From contig NZ_JOGX01000039.1 of the NCBI RefSeq assembly GCF_000719555.1, positions 1-61,008 on the forward strand: DNA of 61,008 nt. The letters run 5' to 3'. The position numbers and the translations under genes are program-made. The notes beneath the pieces were generated by a model that ran no database searches, was not told the DNA's origin, and worked only from the letters and a program-made list of their open reading frames with translations. Position 1 is the stretch's first letter, and every line of letters starts with the position of its first letter. This document shows positions 59,562 through 61,008 of the stretch, piece by piece. The stretch is from Streptomyces sp. NRRL F-5727. Lineage in GTDB: Bacteria > Actinomycetota > Actinomycetes > Streptomycetales > Streptomycetaceae.

Positions 59562-60218
59562 CTACTGGGGCACGGTGACGACCACCGTCTTCGCCGCCTT
59601 GTCGTGCAGGCCCTGCTTGTAGGGCTTGTCGACCATGATCAGGATCAGCAGGAGCAGCGGCCAGAGGCAGGCGCAGCAGATCAGCGCGGGCAGCCAGAGC
59701 ACGATGGCGCGCAGCAGCGACTGGCTCATCGGGGGCGTGGACCCGTCGTTGAGCATGGCGACGCGCAGCTTCATCAGCCGCTTGCCGACGGTCTGTCCGC
59801 GCTGCGCCGTCAGCACCGTGTCGTACGTGACGTAGGCGACGATCGTGAGCAGCTGGAAGACCAGCTGGCCGCCGCCGGTCCAGGTGGTCTGGAAGTCGTC
59901 GCCGTCGACCGTCGCCCGGTCGTAGATGTCGAACGGGATGCCGATGATCGCCAGCGGCACGGCGATGATCACCCAGTCGATGAGCCGGGCGAGGACCCGG
60001 CGCCCGGTCTCGGCGAGCGGCGGCATCCCGGAGAGCGGGTCGGTGCCGCCGTAACCGCCGCCGTAACCGCCGTACGGGGGCGGGGGCGGGTACGGGTCGT
60101 CGTACGGGCTCCCGGGCGGCGGAGGGCCCGGCGGCGGGCCCTGGGGCGGCTCCGGTGGCCGCTTGGCGAACGGGTCGTCGTCGGGGGGCGGGCCGGGCGG
60201 CGGCTGGTCGGTGCTCAT
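59562..60218 (-). CDS. RDD-family membrane protein
   Basis: 218 aa from ATG 60218. A long Pro/Gly/Tyr-rich cytoplasmic N-terminus (PPPGPPPDDDPFAKRPPEPP and GGYGGGYGG) precedes the RDD domain: ETGRRVLARLIDWVIIAVPL, QRGQTVGKRLMKLRVAML and the hydrophobic LPALICCACLWPLLLLILIM. RDD proteins are three- to four-helix membrane proteins, some implicated in ion transport; no specific role is assignable. A second RDD gene lies 83 bp upstream, same direction, probably a tandem duplication. Confidence 0.88.
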   Translation of the reverse strand: MSTDQPPPGPPPDDDPFAKRPPEPPQGPPPGPPPPGSPYDDPYPPPPPYGGYGGGYGGTDPLSGMPPLAETGRRVLARLIDWVIIAVPLAIIGIPFDIYDRATVDGDDFQTTWTGGGQLVFQLLTIVAYVTYDTVLTAQRGQTVGKRLMKLRVAMLNDGSTPPMSQSLLRAIVLWLPALICCACLWPLLLLILIMVDKPYKQGLHDKAAKTVVVTVPQ

Positions 60219-60301
60219 GGGGGCATCGCATCCCGGCCGCCGGGGGCCCGCAACGGCTGGGCCCCCGTTCGGGGGACCGGCCCCCCGGCGGGCCGGCGGG
60301 G

Positions 60302-61008
60302 TCAGGTCCGGGCGACGAAGGTGCCGGCCGCCTTGTCGTGCCAGCACTGCCGCCACGGGCGGTCGAAGACGCACCAGACCACGTTCAGCACGCCGATGAC
60401 CAGCACCCCGAGGAAGGTGTACAGGAACCAGCGGCGCAGCGACCGGCCGAAGGTCGGCGGCTCGTGCGCCTCGATGTCCCGGACCTGGATCCCGCACAGC
60501 TTCTTGCCGAGCGTGCGGCCCCACCTGGCGGTGGGCAGCGCCTCGTAGAGCAGGCCGAGGACGAACATCAGGCCGAGCGCGATGCCGAACTGGACCGAGG
60601 TGGTGCCGTCGACGAGCCAGACCTGGACGGTGACGCCCGACCGCTTGGCGGCCTCGATCTTGTCCTGGATGTGGTCGAGGGCGGCGGTGACGAAGGGGTA
60701 GCCGGCGCCGGCGGCCATCGCGCCGAGGAGGAGGGTGTCGACGACCCGGGCGAGGAGCCGGCGGCCGAGCCCGGCCGGGGGCGCGGACGACTGCTCGCGC
60801 GCGGCCTTGAGGAAGGGGTCCTCGACCGGCGGCTTCCACGGCACGACCGGCTGCTGCGCCTGCTGTTCGGCGGGGGCGGGCGGCTGGGGCTGGGCCCAGG
60901 AGGGCGCGGCGGGGGCGGCGGGCGTGGGAGCGGGCGCCGGCGCCGGCGCCTGCTGGACGTGCGGGTGGGGCTGGGGGATGGTGGTCCTCCTGCCCCCCCC
61001 CCCCGCCT
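60302..61008 (-). CDS. RDD-family membrane protein, N-terminus at the window edge
   Basis: The RDD domain is clear: GLGRRLLARVVDTLLLGAMA, RWGRTLGKKLCGIQVRDIE and RRWFLYTFLGVLVIGVLNVV. The frame stays open upstream through an Ala/Pro/Gln-rich stretch (QQAPAPAPA, QPPAPAEQQAQQ) to the window end without an ATG or GTG, except an unsupported GTG at 60844. A ribosome-site-like AGGAGG lies near 60985-60990, followed by ATC. So the start is either outside the window or unclear. A run of 12 C (60993-61004) falls in this region and may hide a sequencing error. Confidence 0.8.
   Translation of the reverse strand, partial: AGGGGRRTTIPQPHPHVQQAPAPAPAPTPAAPAAPSWAQPQPPAPAEQQAQQPVVPWKPPVEDPFLKAAREQSSAPPAGLGRRLLARVVDTLLLGAMAAGAGYPFVTAALDHIQDKIEAAKRSGVTVQVWLVDGTTSVQFGIALGLMFVLGLLYEALPTARWGRTLGKKLCGIQVRDIEAHEPPTFGRSLRRWFLYTFLGVLVIGVLNVVWCVFDRPWRQCWHDKAAGTFVART

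Overview
The window is Streptomyces-type chromosomal DNA. It has very high G+C, strong G/C bias at third codon positions, frequent GTG starts, and gene neighbourhoods familiar from Streptomyces: nagF-nagE1-nagE2 with DasR boxes, mec-cysO-cysM with a short leader peptide, clpS-DUF2017, pncB-pncA. No integrase, transposase, CRISPR array or rRNA is visible. One tRNA-Leu (UAG) is present.

Layout. 1-11.2 kb: accessory-type genes. These are a cut-off secreted protein, a ROK regulator divergent from a Gfo/Idh/MocA oxidoreductase with a palindrome between them, an LPXTG-anchored surface protein, a fumarylacetoacetate hydrolase-family enzyme, a YidC-like insertase with a DUF6412 protein, an HxlR regulator divergent from a drug-efflux MFS pump, a class E sortase and a TPR/SEC-C protein. 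11.2-31.0 kb: a defence island with three gene blocks. The plus-strand block is a Vsr-like nuclease and two C5-cytosine methyltransferase homologues, the first lacking the catalytic Cys. The minus-strand block is an XRE-HTH/GHKL ATPase followed by two unknown proteins. Divergent from it is an 80-aa ORF, a strong stem-loop and four genes overlapping by 4 nt each: a 1585-aa sacsin-like ATPase/SF2 helicase fusion, a UvrD-type helicase, a DrmA-like helicase and a DrmB-like DUF1998 protein. This resembles DISARM, but with no phospholipase D gene (drmC) and with extra ATPases and helicases. It is the best candidate for an undescribed system.

31-41.3 kb: a small membrane protein, a DUF445 protein, a three-gene ABC exporter, a class A penicillin-binding protein, a membrane Ser/Thr kinase, a Gdx guanidinium exporter behind a guanidine-III riboswitch, a GroES-like protein and a DUF3618 protein. 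41.7-49 kb: Bcp peroxiredoxin, tRNA-Leu, rdgB, a lipoprotein, rph, the GlcNAc phosphotransferase genes nagF/nagE1/nagE2 with DasR-type operators, an MBL-fold hydrolase and a membrane-anchored PemK/MazF-like protein. 49-56 kb: cysteine synthesis from a protein thiocarboxylate (JAMM protease, leader peptide, CysO, CysM), an amino-acid permease, DUF2017 and ClpS, then NAD salvage (pncB, pncA). 56-61 kb: a secreted M6 metalloprotease, a small membrane protein and two RDD-family proteins, the last running to the window edge.

How the genes work together. The island probably combines self/non-self marking (methyltransferases), a nuclease and several DNA-translocating ATPases, under an HTH regulator with a palindrome over its own promoter. 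The PTS genes import N-acetylglucosamine under DasR. JAMM, CysO and CysM form one sulfur-transfer pathway, and PncA feeds PncB in NAD recycling. All function calls come from reading motifs by eye, with no database search.
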